Part shown: positions 1 to 9,370 of the stretch, piece after piece | How the letters are laid out: the number at the start of each line of letters is the position of its first letter | How positions within the stretch are numbered: the stretch's first letter is position 1 | NCBI GenBank assembly: GCA_910588375.1 | Contig: CAJUQA010000013.1 | Coordinates: forward strand, 11,412 to 75,411 | Source of the DNA: an uncultured Odoribacter sp. | GTDB taxonomy: Bacteria > Bacteroidota > Bacteroidia > Bacteroidales > Marinifilaceae | DNA length: 64,000 nt | Reading direction: 5' to 3' | Made by a program: the position numbers and the translations under genes | Notes under the pieces: generated by a model | What the model was told of the DNA's origin: nothing | Database searches by the model: none | What the model saw: only the letters and a program-made list of their open reading frames with translations

Positions 1-123
1 GGCACTTCTTATTTTGAATCCGATCCTCAATGCTTCAAGCTCTCTTTCAAGCCTGTCACGCTCAGGCGTACCTACAACGCCATAATAATCCGTCTTGATT
101 TGGTCTAACGTCTTTGTATTCAT
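1..123 (-). CDS. XRE-type helix-turn-helix regulator, N-terminal part only
   Basis: The window edge cuts this minus-strand gene, leaving its first 41 codons (MNTKTLDQIKTDYYG...). The phrase GTPERDRLERELEALRIG followed by FKIRSA is typical of the region just before the helix-turn-helix in Bacteroidales XRE regulators, many of which are HigA-like antitoxins. The DNA-binding helices lie outside the window, so the assignment rests on this leader alone. Upstream there is only a terminator and tRNA-Thr, so no HigB-type toxin precedes it. If it belongs to a toxin-antitoxin pair, the partner must lie beyond the edge. Confidence 0.55.
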   Translation of the reverse strand, partial: MNTKTLDQIKTDYYGVVGTPERDRLERELEALRIGFKIRSA

Positions 124-198
124 TTTGATCTTTCTTTTTGAGTATATTTTATCTTTCCTCTCGTAGGTTGATATAAATCTTTCATTTTAAAGAAACAA

Positions 199-234
199 AA
201 AAGCGGTCAGATTTTATGTTTCTGACCGCTCTTT
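199..234 (-). terminator. Intrinsic terminator of tRNA-Thr
   Basis: The stem AGCGGTCAGA/TCTGACCGCT is followed by a T run on the minus strand. It lies 17 nt past the tRNA 3' end and separates the tRNA from the XRE gene. Confidence 0.8.
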
Positions 235-250
235 AATTGTAAATCATTGA

Positions 251-326
<76 letters not shown>

Positions 327-337
327 ATTTGCGGCTA

Positions 338-345
338 CAAAGGTA
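338..345 (-). promoter_or_regulatory. -7 box of tRNA-Thr promoter
   Basis: TACCTTTG on the minus strand, 12 nt before the tRNA 5' end. TTTG motifs lie further upstream, though closer than the usual 19-nt spacing. Confidence 0.55.
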
Positions 346-404
346 AGCGTTATTTTCAAACAAAAAAATAATTCGAAGAAAAAATGTATGTGCTGAAACC
401 CGTT

Positions 405-2741
405 TTATTGAGTCTTGCTGACAACGTGGAAAGTGCGTTGCAGACTGTTACCCTGGGCATCGACCAACGTTAACAGGTGTTTGCCTTCATCCAGGTTCAA
501 TTCCATTTGGTGAACATGTTGGGTCATACCGGCATATTGATTGTCAATGTGCCAATACACCTCTGTGGCGGGAATCCGGTGAGCCAATTCAAACACCACC
601 CAGCTTTTCTTGCCGCCAAAATCCCGGGGGATAAACACCCTGGCACCTTTCGGCGGGTAAATCAATTCCATCATATCCTCGGGGGCTCCGCAGTCTTTCC
701 GGTAAGGGGGAAGACGCCGGTAACCGGCATGGGTGCGGGCATAATACCATTCCTGCACAGGAGGAAGTACAAACCACGAACGGGGATGCATCTCGTATGG
801 AGTTTCGCATATTGAATTCACCCTCCACTTTTCGGAAGAATCCAGGTGTATCAGACGATGAAACGGACATACTTCCGTACGCTTTCCCTTACGGCAGATT
901 TTAACTGTATCCGTTGGTTCGCAGAGAGAGGAAGCCCGATAGCCGCTTTGCCGGCAAACGGCAACTTCTTCCAGTTCATCTACAGGTTCATAAAATTTAC
1001 CCCTCACGGGGAGTAATCCTGCTACTTCAAACAATACTGGGGCTGCGGCGCGTACGCCGACTAATCCCGGTCGACCTTCTCCGTCAGCATTCCCCGCCCA
1101 TACTCCGACCACCCAATCGGCATTCACCCCGACTGCCCAAGCATCGCGAAAGCCGAAACTTGTGCCTGTTTTCCAGGCCAGATTCATGGAAGCGGCAAAA
1201 TTTTTCCAGCCCGATTCCAATTCCGGTCGCTCAACAGTTTGCAGAGCTTTGAACGTGAGCCAAATGGAAGCGGCACTCAAAGGGGCTTCTTCCGGCTGGA
1301 TAGCCGTGCTTGCCTGGTCCTTCTTCTTCCAAAGTCTGAGGCGTTCATATTCTCCTGCAAAATATTGTCCGTCCCGTTCATTATAGTGGCGGAGGGTGGA
1401 GGCCATACCTCCGTACATATTGCATAAATCCCAAAGGGAAGTCTCAGCTCCTCCTAAAATCAGGCTTAGGCCGTAGTCCTCTGCCGAACGGTTCAGCGAA
1501 TGGATGCCCAGATGTTTCAAATCATCCCGGAAACGGCTGAGCCCATATTCTTTCAGCATGCGGACAAAAGGTATATTCAATGAAAAAGCCAATGCCCGGT
1601 CTGCCGGTGCGGCTCCTTGAAATGTCCTGTTGAAATTGGAAGGCGCATATTGTCCGAAGCGCGAAGGAATATCCGGAACCAGCGTCGACGGCAGGATATA
1701 GCCTTCTTGTTGCATCAGTGCATACAAGGCTGGTTTAAGGATGCTGCCCGAACTGCGCACCGCTTTGATGATATTCACTTCATTCCCACGGCTTCCCGCC
1801 TGAGCGGGGCTGTTTGCCACATAAGCCCGGACTTCGCCGCTGGGGACATGGGCAACGAGCACTGCCAGATTGTAAATATGGTTTTGGCTAAGCAGTCGGC
1901 TGTGGCGGGCTACGATTTCGTTGACCTGCTTCTGCAAATGCCGGTCAATAGTAGAGAGTCCCGTTTGTCCCTTTTGAGTCAATACGGCTTCCGCCAGTAG
2001 GTGGGGGGCTATATTTTCGGTGGAGGAAATCTTTTCCGGCAGGGGCTCCGCCACGGCCAGCAGGTAATCTTCCTCGTTCATCCACTCCTTTTCGTATAAT
2101 TTCTTTAACAGACCGTCCCGTTTCTCTTTCAGCATCTGTCGGTTTTTTAACGCAGGGGCATTGGGAAGAATGGCTAAAAAAGCGGCTTCTGCCCAACTGA
2201 GCTGCTCCGGAGAACGGTGGAAATATTTTTCGGCAGCCGTCTGCATGCCTACGATATTGCCGCCGAAAGGGGCGTGTGCCGCATACATTTGCAGAATCCC
2301 GTATTTCGTATACTGTTGCTCCAGGCGCCAGGCAAGGAGTAATTCCTTGAATTTTTCCATATAGGTACGGGGCGGATTTCCCCTGGCAATCCGGACCACC
2401 TGCATACTGATGGTACTGCCGCCGCTGACAATCTTGCCGGAAGTGAGATTTTGCCGGCAGGCCCGGAGTAAAGCGGTGAAATCTACTCCCCGGTGCGAAA
2501 GAAAGCGTTTGTCCTCAAAGGTAATCAGTGAAACAATGTATTTGGGGGACAGGAAAGGCGTACCCGGGAACCGGAATTGCTCGTCATCCGCCACAGACGA
2601 ACCTATGATTTGTCCCTTCCGGTCTGTCACAACCGTGGAATAAGGCATATGAAAGAGTGGAGTAGGCAGCATAAACCACCAGCCTGCAATGAGACTGAGA
2701 CAGAATAATACAACCAATGTTTTTTCTCCCTTTTTTTTCAT
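405..2741 (-). CDS. pbpC: Penicillin-binding protein 1C, bifunctional peptidoglycan synthase
   Basis: A 778-residue class A PBP that polymerises glycan strands and has a transpeptidase fold, anchored in the inner membrane by one N-terminal helix. The GT51 transglycosylase domain shows FEDKRFLSHRGVD near residue 75 and SGGSTISMQ near 106. The transpeptidase domain shows the SGSILKP active-site serine, a SLN motif and WKTGTS. A C-terminal BiPBP-type beta domain follows the Cys-containing linker. I start at MKKKGEK (2741) because the longer frame from 2786 would overlap the PAP2 stop and puts non-signal sequence before the membrane helix. PBP1C is often paired with an alpha-2-macroglobulin gene, but none is adjacent here. 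Confidence 0.93.
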   Translation of the reverse strand: MKKKGEKTLVVLFCLSLIAGWWFMLPTPLFHMPYSTVVTDRKGQIIGSSVADDEQFRFPGTPFLSPKYIVSLITFEDKRFLSHRGVDFTALLRACRQNLTSGKIVSGGSTISMQVVRIARGNPPRTYMEKFKELLLAWRLEQQYTKYGILQMYAAHAPFGGNIVGMQTAAEKYFHRSPEQLSWAEAAFLAILPNAPALKNRQMLKEKRDGLLKKLYEKEWMNEEDYLLAVAEPLPEKISSTENIAPHLLAEAVLTQKGQTGLSTIDRHLQKQVNEIVARHSRLLSQNHIYNLAVLVAHVPSGEVRAYVANSPAQAGSRGNEVNIIKAVRSSGSILKPALYALMQQEGYILPSTLVPDIPSRFGQYAPSNFNRTFQGAAPADRALAFSLNIPFVRMLKEYGLSRFRDDLKHLGIHSLNRSAEDYGLSLILGGAETSLWDLCNMYGGMASTLRHYNERDGQYFAGEYERLRLWKKKDQASTAIQPEEAPLSAASIWLTFKALQTVERPELESGWKNFAASMNLAWKTGTSFGFRDAWAVGVNADWVVGVWAGNADGEGRPGLVGVRAAAPVLFEVAGLLPVRGKFYEPVDELEEVAVCRQSGYRASSLCEPTDTVKICRKGKRTEVCPFHRLIHLDSSEKWRVNSICETPYEMHPRSWFVLPPVQEWYYARTHAGYRRLPPYRKDCGAPEDMMELIYPPKGARVFIPRDFGGKKSWVVFELAHRIPATEVYWHIDNQYAGMTQHVHQMELNLDEGKHLLTLVDAQGNSLQRTFHVVSKTQ

Positions 2742-2766
2742 GACCCAAATGACCTGTCGGGAAATA

Positions 2767-3312
2767 TCACAAGCGGATAGAAGCATAGATGCCGGGGACT
2801 CCGGAACTCATTATTGCCGGCGCCAGCGTAAGTTCGTGTCTGCGGGCAAACGGACGGGTATAGATATAGGCACTTCCGGCTCCTAAAGCCGCTCCGGCGA
2901 GTACATCCCAAATATCGTGTTTCTTGGCGTAAATTCTTCCCCAACCGACATAAGCGGATACCGCATACGCTGGAGCTCCGAATTTCCAGCCGTAGCGTCT
3001 TTGCAGGAAAGCGGCTCCCTGAAAAGAAACCGAGGTGTGGGTGGAGGGAAAAGCATGGTTGCCGCTTCCGTCAGGCCGTTTCTTACGAATGCTGAATTCC
3101 AGAATATAATTGGCGGCCAGATTGGTCAATCCTCCCAGGACAACCTGTTTCGTCCCTTCATAATCCTTGAGGGCCAGGCTTCCCGTAAAACCTGCTATCG
3201 GATTTAACAAAGCCAGAATATCCGTACTGGTATCGATGCTTTTACGGGATTGGGCTTTGCATAGAGAAAATCCCCATACGGAAAAAAATAAAATCAATAG
3301 ACCGGTCTTCAT
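2767..3312 (-). CDS. PAP2-family membrane-associated phosphatase
   Basis: 181 residues with an N-terminal signal sequence. The three PAP2 signatures are present in order: KKRPDGSG, PSTHTS (a variant of PSGH) and GRIYAKKHDIWDV, which supplies the catalytic His and Asp. Family members dephosphorylate undecaprenyl pyrophosphate or phosphatidylglycerol phosphate in the periplasm. The substrate cannot be read from the sequence. The stop lies 25 nt before the pbpC start, so the two are probably co-transcribed. A lipid-carrier role next to a peptidoglycan synthase would fit, but that is inference. Confidence 0.85.
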   Translation of the reverse strand: MKTGLLILFFSVWGFSLCKAQSRKSIDTSTDILALLNPIAGFTGSLALKDYEGTKQVVLGGLTNLAANYILEFSIRKKRPDGSGNHAFPSTHTSVSFQGAAFLQRRYGWKFGAPAYAVSAYVGWGRIYAKKHDIWDVLAGAALGAGSAYIYTRPFARRHELTLAPAIMSSGVPGIYASIRL

Positions 3313-3332
3313 GGTATAGATTTAAAGATGTC

Positions 3333-3340
3333 CAAAAGTA
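3333..3340 (-). promoter_or_regulatory. -7 box upstream of PAP2-pbpC
   Basis: TACTTTTG on the minus strand, 20 nt before the PAP2 start codon. The -33 position reads TTTC. Confidence 0.45.
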
Positions 3341-3451
3341 TAAACAAATTTCGTCATAATGAAACCCGCCTTTTTTTCTTCCCGTCGATTTCTTCTGTAA
3401 ATTTGCCCCTATAGTCTTCCTTTTGCTTTCCTATACAATTAACTTATATTA

Positions 3452-3592
3452 CTCCCCTCTATCTCCTCTATAAATATTCTACAAAAGGTATAGAAAATCT
3501 ATACAAATTCTTTATAAAGTGCATTCAGAAGCACTTTATAAGCGCTTTATAAGCGCTTTGTAAGCACTTTATAGAGGAGATAGAGAGGTGTG
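3452..3592. repeat. Palindromic repeat element, copy A (terminal inverted repeats plus 11-bp iterons)
   Basis: An 18-bp perfect terminal inverted repeat (CTCTATCTCCTCTATAAA at 3457-3474, its complement at 3568-3585) bounds the element. Inside are the palindrome TATAGAAAATCTATA and four head-to-tail 11-bp units at 3529-3572, AAGCACTTTAT, AAGCGCTTTAT, AAGCGCTTTGT and AAGCACTTTAT. A near-identical copy in inverted orientation lies at 63054-63194. The element accounts for most of the gap 3313-3703 and contains no convincing gene. It resembles a MITE or REP-like element, but I do not recognise the family. Confidence 0.85.
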
Positions 3593-3703
3593 GAATCGGT
3601 GAAAAGGAGTCGTTTTCTATAAATTGGCGGAGTTTAAGGCAGGCGGGAGAGGAGTGTTTGTAAAAAAATGCCCGGAAGTGTGAACTCCCGGGCGGATGAT
3701 TTT

Positions 3704-4885
3704 TTATAATTTGTATTGAAAAAGTTGGGCAAGGACGTTGAAACACTCGCGCTCGACGTCTAAATAATTCTGACGGCTTTCGTAGAAAGTGGTAATTTCT
3801 GTGAAATATTCAATCATGGAAATCTGTCCCGCGTCGAGGGCTTTGTTCAGCAATTCGATATTTTGTTGTCCGGATAAGATTTTTTTATACTCTTCCCGCG
3901 AGTCCGAAAGGGTCTTTGCCTGTTGGTAAAGTTGTTTCAAATAGGATTTCAACGATTGTACTTTGTCTTCCATTGCGGCGGTGGTATATTCAAATTGGGC
4001 TTTCGCTTTTTTGACCGTATTTTTATTTTCCCACAAAGGAATGGACATGCCGATTCTGAAACCGTTCATACTTTCGCCGCTTCCGCCGTTCCGCCGGTAA
4101 CCGATATCGAATTTGGGCAGGGTCATGGCACGCGTCAGCCGGATTTCCCTTTCTGCAATTTCCGATTGTCCGGATATGTCTTTCAACCCCGGATCCTGAG
4201 CCATATACTCGGATTCCAGTTGCGGATAGGCGGGTAATACCGGCATTTCCGGATACTCATTGGTCGTGAATGCGATAACTTCGCCGCCGTTCAGGTTCTG
4301 CAATTGTTCCTGTGCCGCCGCCAGGGCAATCTGATTGAGGCGCAGAGCATTGCGTGTGTTCAGTTGCTCCAGCTGGATTTTGTTCAATTCCAATTGATTG
4401 GCTTCTCCTTGTTCCAGCCGTTTTTGATACAGTTCAAAAAGATGCTGGGCATTGCCGGCTCTTTCCTCCGCCAGTTTTTTCTGTTTATGCAGATAAATGA
4501 TTTCGAAGCAAAGCTGTTGGGCGGAAAGCAAAATTTGTTGCCGGCTGACAGCATACTGATAGCCGGAGGCGGTTGCTTTTAAATCCGCCAGTTTATTTTT
4601 GTTCGCATAGACGGTGGGAAAGTCAAATCCCTGCACCACGGCCAGTTCGTTTACATTGCCACCGGCACTGCGGTCTGCCCACAGTTGATTGAGTTCCACC
4701 GTCGGATTGCTCAGGTAATTTCCCGTATGGGCTTCCAATTGCCGGGCTTTGTCCAGGCGGCTTTCTGCCTGTAACGTCTTGTTATGGGTTTCAACGCTTT
4801 TCAAAACGCCGTCTATATCCTGCTGGGCATGGACAGCAGGACATAGAAACAGGCCGGTAATAAAAAGATAAATGTATTTTTTCAT
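3704..4885 (-). CDS. TolC-family outer membrane efflux protein (CusC-like)
   Basis: 393 residues with signal peptide MKKYIYLFITGLFLCPAVHA. The rest is rich in long amphipathic helices typical of the OEP repeats that form the trimeric outer membrane channel. It is the last gene of an efflux operon: its start overlaps the pump stop by 4 bp (4882-4885). By context it is the outer membrane exit duct of a tripartite heavy-metal RND pump. Bacteroidota members of this group are slightly shorter than E. coli TolC, as here. Confidence 0.88.
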   Translation of the reverse strand: MKKYIYLFITGLFLCPAVHAQQDIDGVLKSVETHNKTLQAESRLDKARQLEAHTGNYLSNPTVELNQLWADRSAGGNVNELAVVQGFDFPTVYANKNKLADLKATASGYQYAVSRQQILLSAQQLCFEIIYLHKQKKLAEERAGNAQHLFELYQKRLEQGEANQLELNKIQLEQLNTRNALRLNQIALAAAQEQLQNLNGGEVIAFTTNEYPEMPVLPAYPQLESEYMAQDPGLKDISGQSEIAEREIRLTRAMTLPKFDIGYRRNGGSGESMNGFRIGMSIPLWENKNTVKKAKAQFEYTTAAMEDKVQSLKSYLKQLYQQAKTLSDSREEYKKILSGQQNIELLNKALDAGQISMIEYFTEITTFYESRQNYLDVERECFNVLAQLFQYKL

Positions 4886-7800
4886 AAATTCTGTGTTTCT
4901 GAATGAGTGATTGCTTGCGTTTCTTTCCGGTTCAGTAAAAAGTATACGACAGGAATGACAAATCCGTTGAGCAGGGTGGAGCTGAGCAATCCGCCCAAGA
5001 TGACCTGTGCCATCGGACTTTGAATCTCATTGCCCGGCAGGTCGCCTCCTATAGCCAATGGAATTAACGCTAAGGCGGATGTCAGGGCCGTCATCAGAAT
5101 CGGGTTCAGACGGTCGGAAGAGCCTCGGATAATACTTTCCTTCAAGGACATGCCCCCCGCACGCAGATAGTTGTAATGCGAAACCAGCAGTATTCCGTTG
5201 CGGGTGGCGATGCCGAACAGGGAGATAAAGCCGATGATGGCGGGGATGCTTATCACGCCCGAGGTGAGTCGGATGCTGATGATTCCGCCGATGATGGCCA
5301 GGGGCAGATTCAGCATGATGATGCTGGCCAGGGGCAGGCTTCTGAATTCGTGGTATAGAATCAGGAAGATGATAAGTATGGAAATCAACGATGTCAGGAA
5401 CAGAATCCGGGAGGCTGCCTGCTCGCTTTCAAACTGCCCGCCGTATTCGATATGATACCCTTCGGGAAGGTTGATTTTTGCTTCGATTTCCTTTTGAATA
5501 TCATTGACAACGCCTTTCAGGTCTCTGCCCGCCACGTTGGCGGAAACGACGATTTTGCGCTGTACATTTTCCCGGCTGATGGTATTCGGCCCTGCCAAGG
5601 GCAGAATTTCAGCGACGTAATGAAGCGGGATTTTCCGGTTGCCGGCATCGATAATCAGTTCGCCGATGTCTTCCATGCGCTCCCTTTTTCGGTCGTCGGC
5701 TTTAATCGTGAGGTCAAAGACTTTTCCTCCTTCATTGACTTGTGAAATGACTTTGCCTGCCAACGCGACATTGATGAATTCGGAAAATTCGGGCAAGGTA
5801 ATCCCGTATTTGGCCAGCATATCCCGCTTGGGCTTGATTTGCAATTGGGGACGTTCAATCTGTTGTTCCACATTCAGGTCGGCAATGCCTTCGATACCCC
5901 CGATGGCGGATTTGATTTGCGTCCCGAGCTGGAACAGTTTGTTGAGGTCGTTGCCGAACAGTTTTATGGCGATGTTGGCTTTGGTGCCCGACAGCATGGC
6001 GTCGATACGGTGGGAGATGGGTTGGCCGATTTCAACGTTCACGCCTTTCAATTCTCCCAATTGTTTGCGTACATTTTCTAAAAATTCGTCCCGGGAACGT
6101 CGGTCAAGCTCAAACGGCGCTTCAATTTCCGATACATTGACACCTAAGGCGTGTTCATCCAATTCGGCGCGTCCCGTTTTGCGGGCAACCGTTTGTATTT
6201 CGGGTATGCTCATCAGGATTTCTTCGCTCATTCTGCCCATTTTATCCGATTCTTCCAGCGAAATACCGGGCATGGTGCTGATGTTTATGGTCAGTGAGCC
6301 TTCATTGAACGGGGGCAAGAAACTGCGTCCCAAGCCGGTCATGATAATCAGGGTTACGATTAACAGGGAAACTGAGGTGCCGATAACGACTTTTTTATGG
6401 TTCAAGGCCCAGTGGAGGGCGTTGGCGTACCATTTTTTCAAGGAGCGGGACACAACAGGTTCTTTTTCACTTTTTTTCAATGCCTTTTCTGTCGTCAGCA
6501 TATAGCTGCACAACACCGGGGTGAGGGTTAGCGCTACGACGGTTGACGCAAAGAGGGCGACAATGAAGGCGATGCCCAAGGGTATCAGCATGCGCCCTTC
6601 CATGCCCGAAAGGAAAAAGAGGGGCAGGAAGCAGGCCACGATAATCAGTGTGGAATTCAGTATAGGCATGCGGACTTCTTTCGAGGCCTCAAATACGACC
6701 TGTCGGGTAGAAAGACGTTCTGTTGCCGGTCGGAGATGGTTTTCCCTCAGACGTTTGTAAACATTTTCCACATCGACGATGGCATCATCTACCAAAGAAC
6801 CGATGGCAATGGCCAACCCTCCGAGACTCATGGTGTTGATAGTCAATCCCAAAGCGTGCATCACCAGGATGGCAACTAACAAGGAAAGAGGCAGGGCCAC
6901 CAGAGAAATGAGAGTGGTGCGGAAGTTCATCAAGAAGAAGAACAATACCACAATGACGAACAGGGCTCCTTCCAGCAGGGCTTCCTGTATGTTATGGATG
7001 GAGCTGTTGATAAAGCGGGACTGACGGAAAATGTCGGTGGAAATCCGTACATCTGCCGGCAGGGTCTTTTGCAATTCCCGGATGGAGGCGTCCAGTTTGT
7101 CGGTTAATTCGAGTGTATTGGTGGCAGGCTGTTTGGTGACGGTAACCAATACGGCCGGATTGGCTCTTTCGGAAGCCAAACCTAATTTCGGGGCTTTGTT
7201 GCCGATGCGGATGTCTGCAATGTCGGAGAGCATGACCGGAATGTCGTTGACGGTTTTCACCACGGCTTTCCCCAGTTCTTCCGTTCGGGTGGTGGCCATT
7301 ACGCCCTGTACGATGTATTCGTTACCATATTCGTAGAGTATGCCTCCGGTGGAATTGAGGTTCATATTTTCTACTGCCGGAAGGATTTCATCCAATGTGA
7401 TGTTGTAGTATTTCATCCGGGCAGGGTCGAGGAGTATCTGATACTCTTTTATTTCTCCGCCAATAACGGCAACCTGTGCGACTCCCCCTGTGGAAAGCAG
7501 GCGGGGACGGATGGTCCAGTCCGCCATGGTGCGTAAATCCTGTAAGGAGGTCGAATCGGCTGTGAGTCCGATAATCATCATTTCGCCGAGGATGGATGAC
7601 TGCGGTCCCAAGGTGGGCTGACCCACTGTGGAGGGCAGGGCATCCCCTAATGTGGCTAATTTTTCGGACACGATTTGCCGGGCGGTATAAATGTTCGTGC
7701 CCCATTCGAATTCTACCCAGACGACGGAAAATCCGGTCGTAGAGGAGGAACGCACGCGGCGTACATCCGTGGCGCCGTTGACTGCCGTTTCGACAGGGAA

Positions 7801-7998
7801 GGTGACTAAACGTTCCACTTCTTCCGGCGCCATGCCCTGGGCTTCCGTCATGACGACGACTGTCGGGGCATTCAGGTCGGGGAATACGTCCACTTCCATC
7901 GTGGAAGCGGTGTAAGAACCCCAAATAAGCAACATCACTGCCGAGATCATGACGAGTAGCCGGTTGCGTAATGAATATTGTATGATGTTATTCAGCAT
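4882..7998 (-). CDS. CusA/CzcA-family heavy-metal efflux RND pump
   Basis: 1038 residues, the full length of an inner membrane RND trimer subunit, with TM1 at the N-terminus (SLRNRLLVMISAVMLLIWG) and two large periplasmic loops. The proton-relay motif in TM4 reads GSLVDDAIVDVENV, which has the DD of divalent-type pumps rather than the GAMIDAAV of Cu/Ag CusA. Zn2+, Co2+, Ni2+ or Cd2+ is therefore a better guess than Cu+, but the substrate is inferred. The gene lies between adaptor and outer membrane genes in the order B-A-C. Confidence 0.92.
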   Translation of the reverse strand: MLNNIIQYSLRNRLLVMISAVMLLIWGSYTASTMEVDVFPDLNAPTVVVMTEAQGMAPEEVERLVTFPVETAVNGATDVRRVRSSSTTGFSVVWVEFEWGTNIYTARQIVSEKLATLGDALPSTVGQPTLGPQSSILGEMMIIGLTADSTSLQDLRTMADWTIRPRLLSTGGVAQVAVIGGEIKEYQILLDPARMKYYNITLDEILPAVENMNLNSTGGILYEYGNEYIVQGVMATTRTEELGKAVVKTVNDIPVMLSDIADIRIGNKAPKLGLASERANPAVLVTVTKQPATNTLELTDKLDASIRELQKTLPADVRISTDIFRQSRFINSSIHNIQEALLEGALFVIVVLFFFLMNFRTTLISLVALPLSLLVAILVMHALGLTINTMSLGGLAIAIGSLVDDAIVDVENVYKRLRENHLRPATERLSTRQVVFEASKEVRMPILNSTLIIVACFLPLFFLSGMEGRMLIPLGIAFIVALFASTVVALTLTPVLCSYMLTTEKALKKSEKEPVVSRSLKKWYANALHWALNHKKVVIGTSVSLLIVTLIIMTGLGRSFLPPFNEGSLTINISTMPGISLEESDKMGRMSEEILMSIPEIQTVARKTGRAELDEHALGVNVSEIEAPFELDRRSRDEFLENVRKQLGELKGVNVEIGQPISHRIDAMLSGTKANIAIKLFGNDLNKLFQLGTQIKSAIGGIEGIADLNVEQQIERPQLQIKPKRDMLAKYGITLPEFSEFINVALAGKVISQVNEGGKVFDLTIKADDRKRERMEDIGELIIDAGNRKIPLHYVAEILPLAGPNTISRENVQRKIVVSANVAGRDLKGVVNDIQKEIEAKINLPEGYHIEYGGQFESEQAASRILFLTSLISILIIFLILYHEFRSLPLASIIMLNLPLAIIGGIISIRLTSGVISIPAIIGFISLFGIATRNGILLVSHYNYLRAGGMSLKESIIRGSSDRLNPILMTALTSALALIPLAIGGDLPGNEIQSPMAQVILGGLLSSTLLNGFVIPVVYFLLNRKETQAITHSETQNL

Positions 7999-8083
7999 AT
8001 CTAAGGAATTTATTATAAAATCTTTAGTCGCAAGCGTTTTTTTTACCGGATTTTGCGGCTAAAAACGTAATGTATTCGATTGA

Positions 8084-9268
8084 TTAATGTTCGTGGCTGT
8101 GTCCGTGGGGGATAGCTCCGGAGGCGGAAGCCATTTTCACCTGGTAGGCTCCCCGGGTCACAACGCGGTCGCCGGCATGAATCCCTTGGAGGATTTGTAC
8201 TTCCTTGCCGTTGTTGCCGCCGACACTCACTTCCTGTTTGCGGTATCCCTCTTCATCCAATTGTATGTACACGTAGAATATACCCATTTCATTGGTCAGG
8301 GCGCTGACGGGCAAGGTCAGGGCGTTTTCCTGATCTCCGGATAGCAGGAAAATTTCCACAAAGGCTCCCGGCATCGCTTCTCCTTTGTTGTCGAATTCGA
8401 AAGAAACGGGAATGTAGAATGAATTATCGGTGGCTGTTTTCCCGAAGGAGAGAACGCGGCCGTTCAATTCGGAAAGAACATATACTTTATTGTCGTATGG
8501 TGTTTTGAAATTGGCGCTCCGGATGTTTTGCAGCGTGTGGTAATATTTTTCGGACACTTCGGCACGCAATACCAGACGTTTGTTTTGTGAAACAGTGGCC
8601 AGCGGCTGGCCTACCGTGACATATTCCCCTTCTTTTACAAGAATGTTTTTCACAAATCCCTGTAAGGGAGAGGGGACGCCTACTCCGTTGGCTGTCCGGT
8701 TACCGGCGACGGCGTCAAAGGCGATTTTGGCGTTTTCGTAGTCCAGTTTGACGGTTTCGTATTCTTTTTGGGAAATAATCTTGTCTTTCACCAGGGATGC
8801 CGCGCGTTCGTATTCCGCTTTGGCGCGTTCATAGCCGGCTTTTACCTTGGAATAATGGTCGCCTTCGGCAATGTTTCTGGACATGATGGTGAAGGCTGTT
8901 TCTCCTTTTTTGACGGCGGTGCCTTCCGTGAGGCGTTTGTTACTGAAAGACACGATGCCGTTGCTTGTTGCTACAATAACGGATTCATCTCCGGGAGCCG
9001 GTAATATCTGTCCCGTTGTCTTGATGACTTGTTGGAAGGTTTTCGGTTGTATTTCTTCTACCTTGAAGTCAGTTTTTTCAGCCTGGGCTTTTGTAAAAAT
9101 GATTTCATCTGCATGCGGGGAAGAGGGCGTTGTGTGTTCATTCTCTGAATGGGAGTGGGATTCTGCTTTGTGTGTATGTCCCTCTTGGTGTTCATGCTCA
9201 TGTTCGTGTTTACATCCCCATACACCCAATGTAAGAATAAGAATCGGTAATAGTATAAATGTTCTCAT
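8084..9268 (-). CDS. Efflux RND periplasmic adaptor, His-rich lipoprotein (CusB/CzcB-like)
   Basis: 394 residues. A lipobox LGVWGC places the lipid anchor at about Cys19. It is followed by a His/Glu-rich stretch (residues about 20-50, repeats of HEHEH and HSHSE) and the C-terminus ends in HGHSHEH. The body has the barrel-sandwich, alpha-hairpin and beta-barrel order of membrane fusion proteins (VVATSNGIVSF, PLQGFVKNILVKEGEYV). Both ends look designed to bind metal ions, supporting a divalent metal substrate for the pump encoded 85 nt downstream. Confidence 0.9.
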   Translation of the reverse strand: MRTFILLPILILTLGVWGCKHEHEHEHQEGHTHKAESHSHSENEHTTPSSPHADEIIFTKAQAEKTDFKVEEIQPKTFQQVIKTTGQILPAPGDESVIVATSNGIVSFSNKRLTEGTAVKKGETAFTIMSRNIAEGDHYSKVKAGYERAKAEYERAASLVKDKIISQKEYETVKLDYENAKIAFDAVAGNRTANGVGVPSPLQGFVKNILVKEGEYVTVGQPLATVSQNKRLVLRAEVSEKYYHTLQNIRSANFKTPYDNKVYVLSELNGRVLSFGKTATDNSFYIPVSFEFDNKGEAMPGAFVEIFLLSGDQENALTLPVSALTNEMGIFYVYIQLDEEGYRKQEVSVGGNNGKEVQILQGIHAGDRVVTRGAYQVKMASASGAIPHGHSHEH

Positions 9269-9300
9269 GTTTTACCCTGTTAATTTTTATCATGTTTTTT

Positions 9301-9345
9301 CCGGCAATAACGCGTAATTCTCCGCTTGCAGCGGGGAGGTGCCGG
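9301..9345. other. Stem-loop between the His-rich gene and the RND adaptor
   Basis: Nested arms: CCGGCA (9301-9306) with TGCCGG (9340-9345) outside, and CTCCGC with GCGGGGAG (9320-9338) inside. On the minus strand it is not followed by a U run, so it is not a standard terminator for the upstream gene. RNA processing or differential expression within the operon is possible. Confidence 0.4.
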
Positions 9346-9370
9346 ATTGCTTATAAAAAATGAATGTAAA

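Noticed and set aside
3529..3572. A CRISPR-like array in the tandem units of the repeat element.
   Set aside because: The units are 11 bp, contiguous and without spacers; no cas gene is present in the window.
3525..3746. A 73-codon frame running through the repeat element.
   Set aside because: Made largely of the 11-bp iterons and the 3' end of the TolC-family gene; no protein-like features.
5639..6505. A 288-codon open frame on the plus strand.
   Set aside because: Ser/Arg-rich shadow of the RND pump gene.
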